Part shown: positions 7,950-15,604 of the stretch, in pieces
How the letters are laid out: each line of letters starts with the position of its first letter
Position numbering within the stretch: the first letter of the stretch is position 1
NCBI GenBank assembly: GCA_035373905.1
Contig: DAOSOK010000043.1
Coordinates: 1 to 38,350 of the forward strand
Source of the DNA: Candidatus Ozemobacteraceae bacterium
Lineage (GTDB): Bacteria > Muiribacteriota > Ozemobacteria > Ozemobacterales > Ozemobacteraceae
Direction: 5' to 3'
Length of the DNA stretch: 38,350 nucleotides
Translations under genes and position numbers: made by a program
The notes under the pieces: generated by a model
What the model was told of the DNA's origin: nothing
The model's database searches: none
What the model saw: the letters and a program-made list of their open reading frames with translations, nothing else

Positions 7950-8234
7950 TCAGGCGTTCTTCTCGGTCTGAAGCTTGTTGACGGCGCGCATGAGGCGGCC
8001 GATCTTGCGGGCGGCGGTCCGGGGATGGATGTATCCGTTGGAACCGGCCTTGGCAATGCGGCTGTATGCGCTGTTCGCCGTCGCCTGGACGGTGTCGGCA
8101 TTCGACTTGTCGGATCCGGCGAGCTCGAGGGTCTTCCTGCGAAGGGTCTTGAGTTCGGATTTGACGGCAACGCGCAGCGTGTGGCGGCGCTGAGCCTTGC
8201 GGGCGTTTTTGGCGGCGGAAGAAGTGTTAGCCAT
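7950..8234 (-). CDS. rpsT: 30S ribosomal protein S20
   Basis: 94 residues, the usual size. The N-terminus MANTSSAAKNARKAQRR and the NKLQTEKNA tail are typical S20: very basic, Ala/Lys/Arg-rich and helical, binding 16S rRNA near the 5' domain. The conserved ANAAYSRIAKAG-like stretch (here ANSAYSRIAKAG) and GYIHPRTAARKIGRL are present. The start at 8234 is preceded on the minus strand by AAAGGTG (8250-8244); an in-frame ATG four codons upstream would break the conserved MAN start. The gene is alone on the minus strand, with its own promoter at 8271-8299. Confidence 0.97.
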   Translation of the reverse strand: MANTSSAAKNARKAQRRHTLRVAVKSELKTLRRKTLELAGSDKSNADTVQATANSAYSRIAKAGSNGYIHPRTAARKIGRLMRAVNKLQTEKNA

Positions 8235-8270
8235 AACGGACATCACCTTTCATTGATATGGTAGACGGGT

Positions 8271-8299
8271 ATCATACCACCTTTTCGTCCGTAAATCAA
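8271..8299 (-). promoter_or_regulatory. Promoter of rpsT
   Basis: On the minus strand, TTGATT (8299-8294) and TATGAT (8276-8271) are exactly 17 bp apart, 37 bp upstream of the rpsT start codon. The matches to consensus are 4/6 and 5/6. Confidence 0.7.
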
Positions 8300-8389
8300 G
8301 TACCTTCGTACCCTTTGCGGGCAATCGCGCGGAGTTCGTTGAATTTCCAGCGTGACGGCGGGCGGGCAAGCACGACCGTGCGCGCCTAC

Positions 8390-8418
8390 TTGTTGTTGTG
8401 GTGGGCATCACGTATAAT
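8390..8418 (+). promoter_or_regulatory. Promoter of the GAF signalling operon
   Basis: TTGTTG (8390-8395) and a perfect TATAAT (8413-8418) are 17 bp apart, 33 bp upstream of the start codon at 8452. It fires away from the rpsT promoter, which lies about 90 bp to the left. It probably drives the three overlapping signalling genes and perhaps everything to 19420. Confidence 0.72.
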
Positions 8419-8451
8419 GGGACGCGACGAATCATCACAGGAGAAGCCGGG

Positions 8452-11265
8452 ATGCGAACAGCGTTTCTTGACCTGCTCTCGCGGGCGGCACGTCTGCCGG
8501 CCAACGATCTCTGGAGTCCCCTGCTCTCGGAATGGCTGGCCGAGCTTCCCGAATTCATCGCGATCCGCATCCGCCTTCTGAAGACGAAGCCCGACCCCGG
8601 CATGGCCCCGGTGTTGCTGAAGCCGATTTCCGACGAGGCGTTCGGCGCCATGCTCGACTGGGCGCACGCATTCGAGATCGGCGTTCACGCCGAGGACGGC
8701 GACGCGCCTCATGCCACCGGACTGTCGCCATGCGGAAACCGGGTTCTCTCGATCGTCGCCCCGTTCATGTTCCGCCAGGCCCTCGCGGGCGATCTCACCG
8801 TCATCACCCAGCCGCTTGCCGGCAGAGACCATCGGGAGTGGATGTATTTCGCGGAGCGCCTCACGGAGCTTCTGTTCAGCAGGCATATCAACGGCCCGCG
8901 TTCGCACGTGTCGGAGATCGACGATCCGCGCAGGGCGCTCGAGTTCCAGCATGAGATGCAACGTCTTTTCTCCTCGGAAAAAGTCACGGACTGGATGCTC
9001 GCATCACCCTGGCAAGAACCCCACGAATCCTGGTACACCGAAAACGAGTCGTATCTCGGAAGCTTCCTTCGGCGCCTTCAGAGCGTCTTCGACCTCGACA
9101 CCGCCTTCATCGTCCAGCGCGTTTCCGAGGATCAGTCGCACGTCCTCGTGGCGACCGATCTTCCGGCATCATCCCGTCAGCTCGGAAGCGGATCGCCGCG
9201 ATACGACGAACTGCCGGCCGAGGTCGTCGACATGCTCGAGTTTCTCGGCGAGCAGGAAAATTTCCGCCATATTTTCAAGGCCAAACTGTCGGTTCTCCCC
9301 GCGAACAGCCGGAGCAGCCTGTCCTGGTCGCCGAAACCCGTCATCCAGACGTTCCCTTGTCAGGTTGCCGGAATGACCTACGGGTATCTGGGCGTCTCGA
9401 CGAACCGGGTTTCCTCGCCCGGCCCCTTCGCGCGGCTGATGGCGATCGTGACAAACCATCTCGGCTTCTGGTTCTCGCATCTGTATCAGCTTCGCAAGGA
9501 AGCCGGCCGGGCGCAGCTGCTGAAGCAGATCAACATGACGTTCAACGTCATCACGGGCAACGTCCACCTCGACGGCATTTTCGACCAGCTCTGCGATAAC
9601 CTCGAGATGCTGTTCGGGCAGAAGCACGGCGCCGTCGTGATCTTTTCGACCCAAACCAGCGATCTCGAGATCAAGCGCCGGTTCGGCGTTCCCCCGGCTG
9701 GATTCGATCTCGAGAAAGCGGTATCGGAGGCCGGCGTCATCCGCAATTACATCTCGGACGGATCGGCCTTTCGCGTTCGTCCCGAAGACGAGGACCAGAC
9801 GATCAGGTTCGTCTTCCCTCTGAGCCCGACGCCCCAGGTCGCCGCCGCCGGCGACGACGTGTTCCATCAGCGCTCGCTGGGCGGGGTGGTCATATACAAT
9901 ACCGATGACAATAGAATGATGAACGCCGACATCCTCGAACTGCTGAACTTTCTGCTCAACGGGTTCAGCGCCGCTCTCCGGGTGGCGTACAACTACCAGG
10001 AGAAGCTCGAGACGATCAAGGCGCTCGAGGGGCTCATCGCACGGCTCGACAATCAGGACAAGCTGCTCGAGGAGATGGTCGACATCATCAAGCGCCTGCT
10101 CAAGGTCGAGCGCATCTCGTTTCTCACCGTCGACAGCGACAGCCGGACGCTCTCGATCAAGAACAGCTACGGGATCCGGGCCGAGGTCGTCCGGTCGATG
10201 CAGATTCCTATCGGCGAGGGCATCTCGGGCTACGTCGCCGAGACGGGCGAGACGCTTCGCATCGACAACATCGAGGAGTCCGAATCGAAGTTCAAGAAAC
10301 GATCCCTCGAACACTACTTCAACCGCTCGCTCCTGTCGGTACCCCTGATCACGACCGAGTCTGACGGCAGGCCGAAGGTCCTGGGCGTCATCAACGTCAA
10401 TAACAAGACGAACGGGCTGACGTTCAACCAGCAGGATCAGCAGATGCTCGAGTCGATCGCCCACCTTGTCGTGGCGGCGCTGACCAACATCGATCTGACG
10501 AACGCGAAGCACGAGCACGATCTGCTCCAGCAGCAGCTCGACAACGCCCGCGACGTGCAGATGGCGCTTCTGCCCAGGAAGTTCTCGAACATGCCTCCCG
10601 AACTCGACATGTTCGCCAAGAGCGAGCCGGCCATCCAGATCGGGGGGGACTTCTTCGACGGCATCAAGCTTCCCGACGGCCGCTGGCTGGCCGCCATCGG
10701 CGACGTCTCGGGGAAGGGCATGTCGGCCGCCATCATCATGGCGATGTCGCGAATCATCCTCCGCACCGTCGTCCACGAGACCTCCGAGCCGGTGAAGATC
10801 ATGGAACGGATGCACGAGTATCTCAGTCGCGATATCAGCGACTATTATTTCGTCACGATGCAGATCGTCGTGATCGACCCGGCCACGGGCTCGGCGGAGA
10901 TGGTTTCGGCGGGCCACGGGCCGCTTCTCGGCCGTCTGGGCGGCTCCCTTGTCCAGCTCGAGAGCATGGGCGGCTTTCCTCTCGCGGTCGGCGGAAGCGG
11001 CGTCACGTTCGAGTCGGTGGCTTTCCGCGTGCAGCCCGGCGATCAGCTTCTGTTCTTCACCGACGGCCTCCCCGAGGAGTATGCCCCGAACCGGGAGATG
11101 TTCGGTCTCGAGCGCACGAAGGAACTGTTCACGGCATCTCGCGGTCTTCCACCGAAAGACCTCGTGGAGCGCTTTTTCAGCGCCGCGGAGCAGTGGCGGG
11201 CGGGCGGGGACGCGCACGACGATCTGACGATCATGGCTGTCGAGTATCGCGGAGTCACACAATGA
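8452..11265 (+). CDS. GAF-domain PP2C-type (SpoIIE/RsbU) serine phosphatase
   Basis: 937 residues from ATG 8452, 7 nt after AGGAGA (8439-8444). The C-terminal phosphatase (about 700-937) has the metal-binding and catalytic motifs in order: RDVQMALLP, GGDFFDG, IGDVSGKGMSAA, SAGHGPLL, LFFTDGLPE and DDLTIMAVEY. Ahead of it are a GAF domain (about 523-690, with IPIGEGISGYVAETGE), a second GAF-like region (about 355-520) and an N-terminal region (1-340) that looks like a divergent sensor. There is no membrane segment, so it should be cytosolic. Family members dephosphorylate anti-anti-sigma or STAS-type switch proteins; no such partner is in this window. Its stop overlaps the start of the GGDEF gene (ATGA), which indicates translational coupling. 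Confidence 0.9.
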   Translation: MRTAFLDLLSRAARLPANDLWSPLLSEWLAELPEFIAIRIRLLKTKPDPGMAPVLLKPISDEAFGAMLDWAHAFEIGVHAEDGDAPHATGLSPCGNRVLSIVAPFMFRQALAGDLTVITQPLAGRDHREWMYFAERLTELLFSRHINGPRSHVSEIDDPRRALEFQHEMQRLFSSEKVTDWMLASPWQEPHESWYTENESYLGSFLRRLQSVFDLDTAFIVQRVSEDQSHVLVATDLPASSRQLGSGSPRYDELPAEVVDMLEFLGEQENFRHIFKAKLSVLPANSRSSLSWSPKPVIQTFPCQVAGMTYGYLGVSTNRVSSPGPFARLMAIVTNHLGFWFSHLYQLRKEAGRAQLLKQINMTFNVITGNVHLDGIFDQLCDNLEMLFGQKHGAVVIFSTQTSDLEIKRRFGVPPAGFDLEKAVSEAGVIRNYISDGSAFRVRPEDEDQTIRFVFPLSPTPQVAAAGDDVFHQRSLGGVVIYNTDDNRMMNADILELLNFLLNGFSAALRVAYNYQEKLETIKALEGLIARLDNQDKLLEEMVDIIKRLLKVERISFLTVDSDSRTLSIKNSYGIRAEVVRSMQIPIGEGISGYVAETGETLRIDNIEESESKFKKRSLEHYFNRSLLSVPLITTESDGRPKVLGVINVNNKTNGLTFNQQDQQMLESIAHLVVAALTNIDLTNAKHEHDLLQQQLDNARDVQMALLPRKFSNMPPELDMFAKSEPAIQIGGDFFDGIKLPDGRWLAAIGDVSGKGMSAAIIMAMSRIILRTVVHETSEPVKIMERMHEYLSRDISDYYFVTMQIVVIDPATGSAEMVSAGHGPLLGRLGGSLVQLESMGGFPLAVGGSGVTFESVAFRVQPGDQLLFFTDGLPEEYAPNREMFGLERTKELFTASRGLPPKDLVERFFSAAEQWRAGGDAHDDLTIMAVEYRGVTQ

Positions 11266-13379
11266 AACGAGCTTCAACGCAGGAATCCAGGTTCATCGCC
11301 TTTCACGAGCGCCTGGCGGCCGAAACGGCGGAAACGCTCGACCTCGAAAAACTGCTCAAAGCGCTTCTGAGAGAACTTTCCCGGCTCACCAACGCCTCGT
11401 CGGGATCGATCATGATCCACGATCCAGCCTCGGGGAATCTGAAACTGTATGTTTCGGCGCGTCACCCGGGCCGCATCGGCGGCAAGCGCCCCCTGCCGGG
11501 CACCAGCCTGCCGCTCGACGAGGGAATCGCCGGAAAGGTGTTCCGCGAGAATGCCCCCATCATCGTTGCCGACCGCAAAGCGGCGGAGCAGTCCCTTCCC
11601 TGGAAACACCGGAAGGGACGGGGCGGCTTCATGTCGCTGCCGTTGTGCATCCAGCGCCGCGTCATCGGCGTCCTCAACCTGAACTGCTCCGACGACCTGC
11701 CCGGCTTCACCGACGAGGATGTTCGGCTTGTGACGGCCCTCTCCGGCAGCGTCGCGGCGCTCGTCGAGAAAGGGCGTCTTCTCGAGGAGCTCCGGCAGGC
11801 TCATGAAGAGACCCAGAAATTGTACGATCTTGCGATCCTGCTCGGACGCGAAGCCTCGCTGGAATCGACCCTCACCGAAGCCCTGCGCAAGCTGGCGGGC
11901 GATCTCGAAGCCGACCGGACGGCCGTCATCCGCTTCTCGATGCCCCAGCCTCCCGCGTCCGGCGGCGATCAGCCTCCCTCCATCGTCAGCGGATGGAAAT
12001 TCGAGAACGAGCATCTCAAGCGGCTTTCCGCCGCCGTCGGGCAGAGCCTCCGGACCGAACTGGCGCTGTCACGGAAAACGGCTTCGACGGACCGACTGGG
12101 CCGGCCGCCCGTTTCCCTGCCGTTCCGCGAAGGAAAAAAGGTTCTCGAGCTGTTTTGCCTGCCCCTGCTGAACGTCGAGAACGATTCGTTCGTCCTGTGC
12201 GCGATACGGACCCCGCGCTCCGCGGATCCCGACGCCGCCCACCGGCATTACAAATTCCTGTCTCTCGCCGCGCGCCAGATCGGAAACGCGCTCGAACGCT
12301 CCGAGATGATCGAACAACTGCGTATCGACAAGGAAGTTCTTCTGGAAAACGCGTTGCGGAACGAAATTTTCCTCAGCATCAGCACCGAGCTCGCCTCGAC
12401 GCTCGACCCGCACCTGGTGCTGAGAAAGGCGTTCGACCATTTCAACAAGCTCGTGCCGTACACGACGTTCACGATCATGCTGTTCGACGAGATCGAGCAG
12501 GTCTACCGGATCATCGTCCAGCCCTCGCGCAGGCTCGGTCCGGCGTATCTGCGCCAGTTGCGGAGCGAAGTGATCACCTCGTTCGGCGAGTATCCCGCCG
12601 ACCCGCCCGTCGACAAGGGCCGTGTGCCCGTCCTCGAAGTGTTCCACCCGCAGAGTTCCGAAGGCCCGGCGCTCGGGAAATACGACCTGTCGATGCAGAT
12701 GCCGATCGTCCTCAACGACAAGATCACCGGCCTCGTCCACCTCTCGCGCGTCGAGAACGTCGTCTTCAATCGAGCCGACTTCAACAAACTGAGCCAGTTC
12801 ACGGCGATCTTCGTCACCAGCATCAAGAACGCGCTGATCCACAAGCGCACGGAGAAGCTCGCCTTCACCGATCCGTTGACTGGACTATATAATCACAGGT
12901 ATTTTCAGGAGTCGTTGCACCAGGAATTCATCCGCTCGCGCCGTTACGAAAAGCCCCTGTCGCTTATGATCATCGATATCGACCACTTCAAAAAATTCAA
13001 CGATACCTGGGGCCATCTCACCGGCGACAAGGTCCTGATCCACGTCGGCGAGGCGTTCATCCGGTCGGTGCGAAGCCAGATCGACACCGTCGCCCGGTAC
13101 GGCGGCGAGGAGTTCGCCATCCTGCTGCCCGAAACGCCGCTCGCCGGCGCGCGACTGTTCGCCGAACGCGTTCGGACGGCCGTCGAGTCGAACCCGGTCA
13201 ATGTCGAGGGGAAGGTCCTTCCCGTGACGATCTCGATCGGTGTGGCCTGCACCCTCGTGACGAACTGCGACAAGACCTCCGACCTGATCGCCGCCGCCGA
13301 TGCGGCGCTGTATGCAGCCAAGGACGCCGGACGCAACCGGGTCGAAACCTTTGAAAGCGAACATCTCGAACATGTCTGA
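11262..13379 (+). CDS. Multi-GAF diguanylate cyclase (GGDEF)
   Basis: 705 residues from ATG 11262, overlapping the previous stop by 4 nt. Three GAF-like regions (about 12-180, 185-360 and 365-530) precede a GGDEF domain (about 535-700). Catalytic features are intact: FTDPLTGLYNHRYF, IDIDHFKKFNDTWGHLTGD, RYGGEEFAIL (GGEEF at about 614-618) and ADAALYAAKDAGRNRV. It should make c-di-GMP from two GTP. The product-inhibition I-site, RxxD five residues before GGEEF, is not canonical: the sequence is RSQID, with the Arg one position too far away. The first GAF has LPGTSLPLDEGIAGKVFRENAPI, the usual ligand-pocket segment. Cytosolic; no membrane helix. The following HD-GYP gene overlaps by 8 nt. Confidence 0.92.
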   Translation: MKRASTQESRFIAFHERLAAETAETLDLEKLLKALLRELSRLTNASSGSIMIHDPASGNLKLYVSARHPGRIGGKRPLPGTSLPLDEGIAGKVFRENAPIIVADRKAAEQSLPWKHRKGRGGFMSLPLCIQRRVIGVLNLNCSDDLPGFTDEDVRLVTALSGSVAALVEKGRLLEELRQAHEETQKLYDLAILLGREASLESTLTEALRKLAGDLEADRTAVIRFSMPQPPASGGDQPPSIVSGWKFENEHLKRLSAAVGQSLRTELALSRKTASTDRLGRPPVSLPFREGKKVLELFCLPLLNVENDSFVLCAIRTPRSADPDAAHRHYKFLSLAARQIGNALERSEMIEQLRIDKEVLLENALRNEIFLSISTELASTLDPHLVLRKAFDHFNKLVPYTTFTIMLFDEIEQVYRIIVQPSRRLGPAYLRQLRSEVITSFGEYPADPPVDKGRVPVLEVFHPQSSEGPALGKYDLSMQMPIVLNDKITGLVHLSRVENVVFNRADFNKLSQFTAIFVTSIKNALIHKRTEKLAFTDPLTGLYNHRYFQESLHQEFIRSRRYEKPLSLMIIDIDHFKKFNDTWGHLTGDKVLIHVGEAFIRSVRSQIDTVARYGGEEFAILLPETPLAGARLFAERVRTAVESNPVNVEGKVLPVTISIGVACTLVTNCDKTSDLIAAADAALYAAKDAGRNRVETFESEHLEHV

Positions 13380-15591
13380 AACATCCGGTTCCGGCGCCCG
13401 CCGCCGGCAGGTATCTGACGCGGCCGGCGGCCAGGCCTTCGAACGGCTGTCGCGGCTTTCGGACCTCTCGATGGATCTCTCGTCAGGCCTCGATCAGGAC
13501 GAGCTGCTGCGCCGGATGATCGAATCCGCCCGCGCGGCGCTTCAGGCCGACGAAGCCTACTTCATGCTGCTCGAACCCGAAACGTTCGAACTCCAGCTCG
13601 CCGCAAGCGCAGGCAAACGCCGCAAGCGCCCGACGCGCGTCAAGTGCCCCGAGCGGCGCACCAGCCTCGCAGACGCAGGGGAGTTCGGATTTGCGCCGTC
13701 GCCCCGCAGTTCCGCAACGACCGAGACGGCTCTCGACCCAGAAAGTCTCATGTTGCGCAACGCGTTCACGGGCCGTCAGCGGCTGATGTTCACCCGGGAA
13801 CTGCGCGACCCGCTGTTCAAGGGGATCCCCTTCACCTCGGCCCTCGTTCTTCCCCTGGCGACGACGACCCAGCACGTTGGGCTGATGGTCGCGGCGAACA
13901 CCTCCCGCATCAGGCCGTTCACCGCCACCGACATGGAAGAAGCGACGGTATTCGCGAACCTGGCCGCGATGGCCGTCGAGCACCAGAAACTCGTTCGCGA
14001 GCGCGAAAGCCGCATCCGCGAGATGGAAAAGCTGAATCTGCTGGCGAAGCGGTTTTCAACCGTGCAGACGCTCGAAGGACTGATCGGCCTCTCGTTCGAG
14101 TATCTCACGCAGATCATCCCGCACGAACTCGGCGTGGTCTGCCTGTTCGACCACGACGAGGAGATGCGCTACTTCGTCTCGCAGCGGCCGCTGTCGCCGG
14201 GTTCGCTCCAGAACCTGACCGAGCACCTGCAGGACATCTCGGCCGGCCTGCGCCAGAAGCCCGTGAAGAACGTGCGGTGCCAGCAGATTTTCCTGCCCGG
14301 CCGCGATTCGTTGCCCATGGCCCAGGTATTCCGCACCCGCATCCAGTCGTTCCTGACGGTGCCGTTGACGGTACAGGGCCAGAACATCGGCCTGGTCAAC
14401 CTCTCGGCGACGCGCACCAACGCGTTCAACCGCGACCACCTGCGCGCCTTCACCACCCTTTCGAACCTGCTCGCGACGGCCGTCGAGAACGTCAAGATCC
14501 GCCTGTATCTGGAACGGCGCATCGAGGAAATTTCGGTGTTGTTCGAGATTTCCCAGTCGATCACTTCGACCCTCGTGCTCGACGAGGTCCTCGACTCGAT
14601 CGTCAACTTCTCCATGGAGATGATGCACGCGCTCAGATGCGAACTCAGGCTCACCGACCAGACGGGAGAGTATCTCGAGATCCGCGCTTCCCGAGGGCTT
14701 TCCAAATCGTTCCTGTCGTCGACTCCGATCAAAGTCGGCGAGGGAATCATCGGCAGCGTCGTCGAAACGAAACGACCGATCTCCGTCGTCGACGTGCGAA
14801 AAGACCCGCGGACGAAGCACATGAGCCTCGCGAAACGGGAACGCCTCGCCGGCCTTCTCGCCGTTCCGATCCTGCAGCGGAACGCGCCCATCGGCGCCAT
14901 CACGGTGTACACGAGCAAACCGCGCGATTTCACGCAGAACGAGATCGACCTGCTCTCGACCTTCGCATCGCAGGCGAGCGTCGCCATCGAGAACGCCCGG
15001 CTGTATGCCAAGATGAAAGACCAGTATCTGTCGATGGTCGCCGCCCTGGCCGCCGCGATCGAGACGAAAGACGCCTATACGCACGGCCACAGCAAGAACG
15101 TCATGGAATACGCCGTGAAGATCGCGCGCGAGTTCGAGCTCAGCGACGACGAGATCGAGACGATCCGGTATGCCGGCCTTTTGCACGACATCGGCAAGAT
15201 CGGCATCAAGGACGTCATCCTGACCAAGCAGGAGGCCCTCACAGCCGAAGAGCGGCAGGAGCTGCGCAATCACCCGAAATACGGCGCGTTCATCATGGAG
15301 CAGGTCGATTTCCTGAAAGACATCGCACCGCTGACCCTCTATCACCACGAACGCTACGACGGAACGGGGTATCCGCTGGGGCTGCGCGGCGATGACATTC
15401 CGCTGGGAGCGCGCATTCTCGCCGTGGCGGACACCTACGACTCGATGATCGCCGACAGGCCCTATCGCAAGGCGTTTCCCTACGAGCACGTCGTTCGCGA
15501 GATGAAGAAGGTTTCGGGCACCCAGCTCGACCCGCGGGTCGTGGACGTGTTCCTGTCGATCATCAAGCGCGAACAGCAGCAGAACGACTGA
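13372..15591 (+). CDS. Multi-GAF HD-GYP c-di-GMP phosphodiesterase
   Basis: 739 residues; ATG 13372 overlaps the end of the GGDEF gene by 8 nt. Three GAF-like regions fill the first 550 residues; the third (about 385-550) is best preserved, with IKVGEGIIGSVVETKRPI. The HD-GYP domain (about 555-739) has THGHSKNV, AGLLHDIGKIGI (HD at about 604-605), HPKYGAFIMEQ, YHHERYDGTGYPLGLRGDDIP and ADTYDSMIADRPYRKA, so the metal ligands and the GYP motif are intact. It should degrade c-di-GMP, opposing the cyclase encoded just upstream. The start has no strong ribosome-binding site, consistent with coupling. The next gene begins 14 nt after its stop. Confidence 0.92.
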   Translation: MSETSGSGARRRQVSDAAGGQAFERLSRLSDLSMDLSSGLDQDELLRRMIESARAALQADEAYFMLLEPETFELQLAASAGKRRKRPTRVKCPERRTSLADAGEFGFAPSPRSSATTETALDPESLMLRNAFTGRQRLMFTRELRDPLFKGIPFTSALVLPLATTTQHVGLMVAANTSRIRPFTATDMEEATVFANLAAMAVEHQKLVRERESRIREMEKLNLLAKRFSTVQTLEGLIGLSFEYLTQIIPHELGVVCLFDHDEEMRYFVSQRPLSPGSLQNLTEHLQDISAGLRQKPVKNVRCQQIFLPGRDSLPMAQVFRTRIQSFLTVPLTVQGQNIGLVNLSATRTNAFNRDHLRAFTTLSNLLATAVENVKIRLYLERRIEEISVLFEISQSITSTLVLDEVLDSIVNFSMEMMHALRCELRLTDQTGEYLEIRASRGLSKSFLSSTPIKVGEGIIGSVVETKRPISVVDVRKDPRTKHMSLAKRERLAGLLAVPILQRNAPIGAITVYTSKPRDFTQNEIDLLSTFASQASVAIENARLYAKMKDQYLSMVAALAAAIETKDAYTHGHSKNVMEYAVKIAREFELSDDEIETIRYAGLLHDIGKIGIKDVILTKQEALTAEERQELRNHPKYGAFIMEQVDFLKDIAPLTLYHHERYDGTGYPLGLRGDDIPLGARILAVADTYDSMIADRPYRKAFPYEHVVREMKKVSGTQLDPRVVDVFLSIIKREQQQND

Positions 15592-15604
15592 CGAGGGGAA
15601 ACAC

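Noticed and set aside
9169..11277. Long minus-strand open frame opposite the phosphatase gene
   Set aside because: Same shadow effect. There is no ribosome-binding site or motif, and the plus-strand catalytic motifs are unambiguous.
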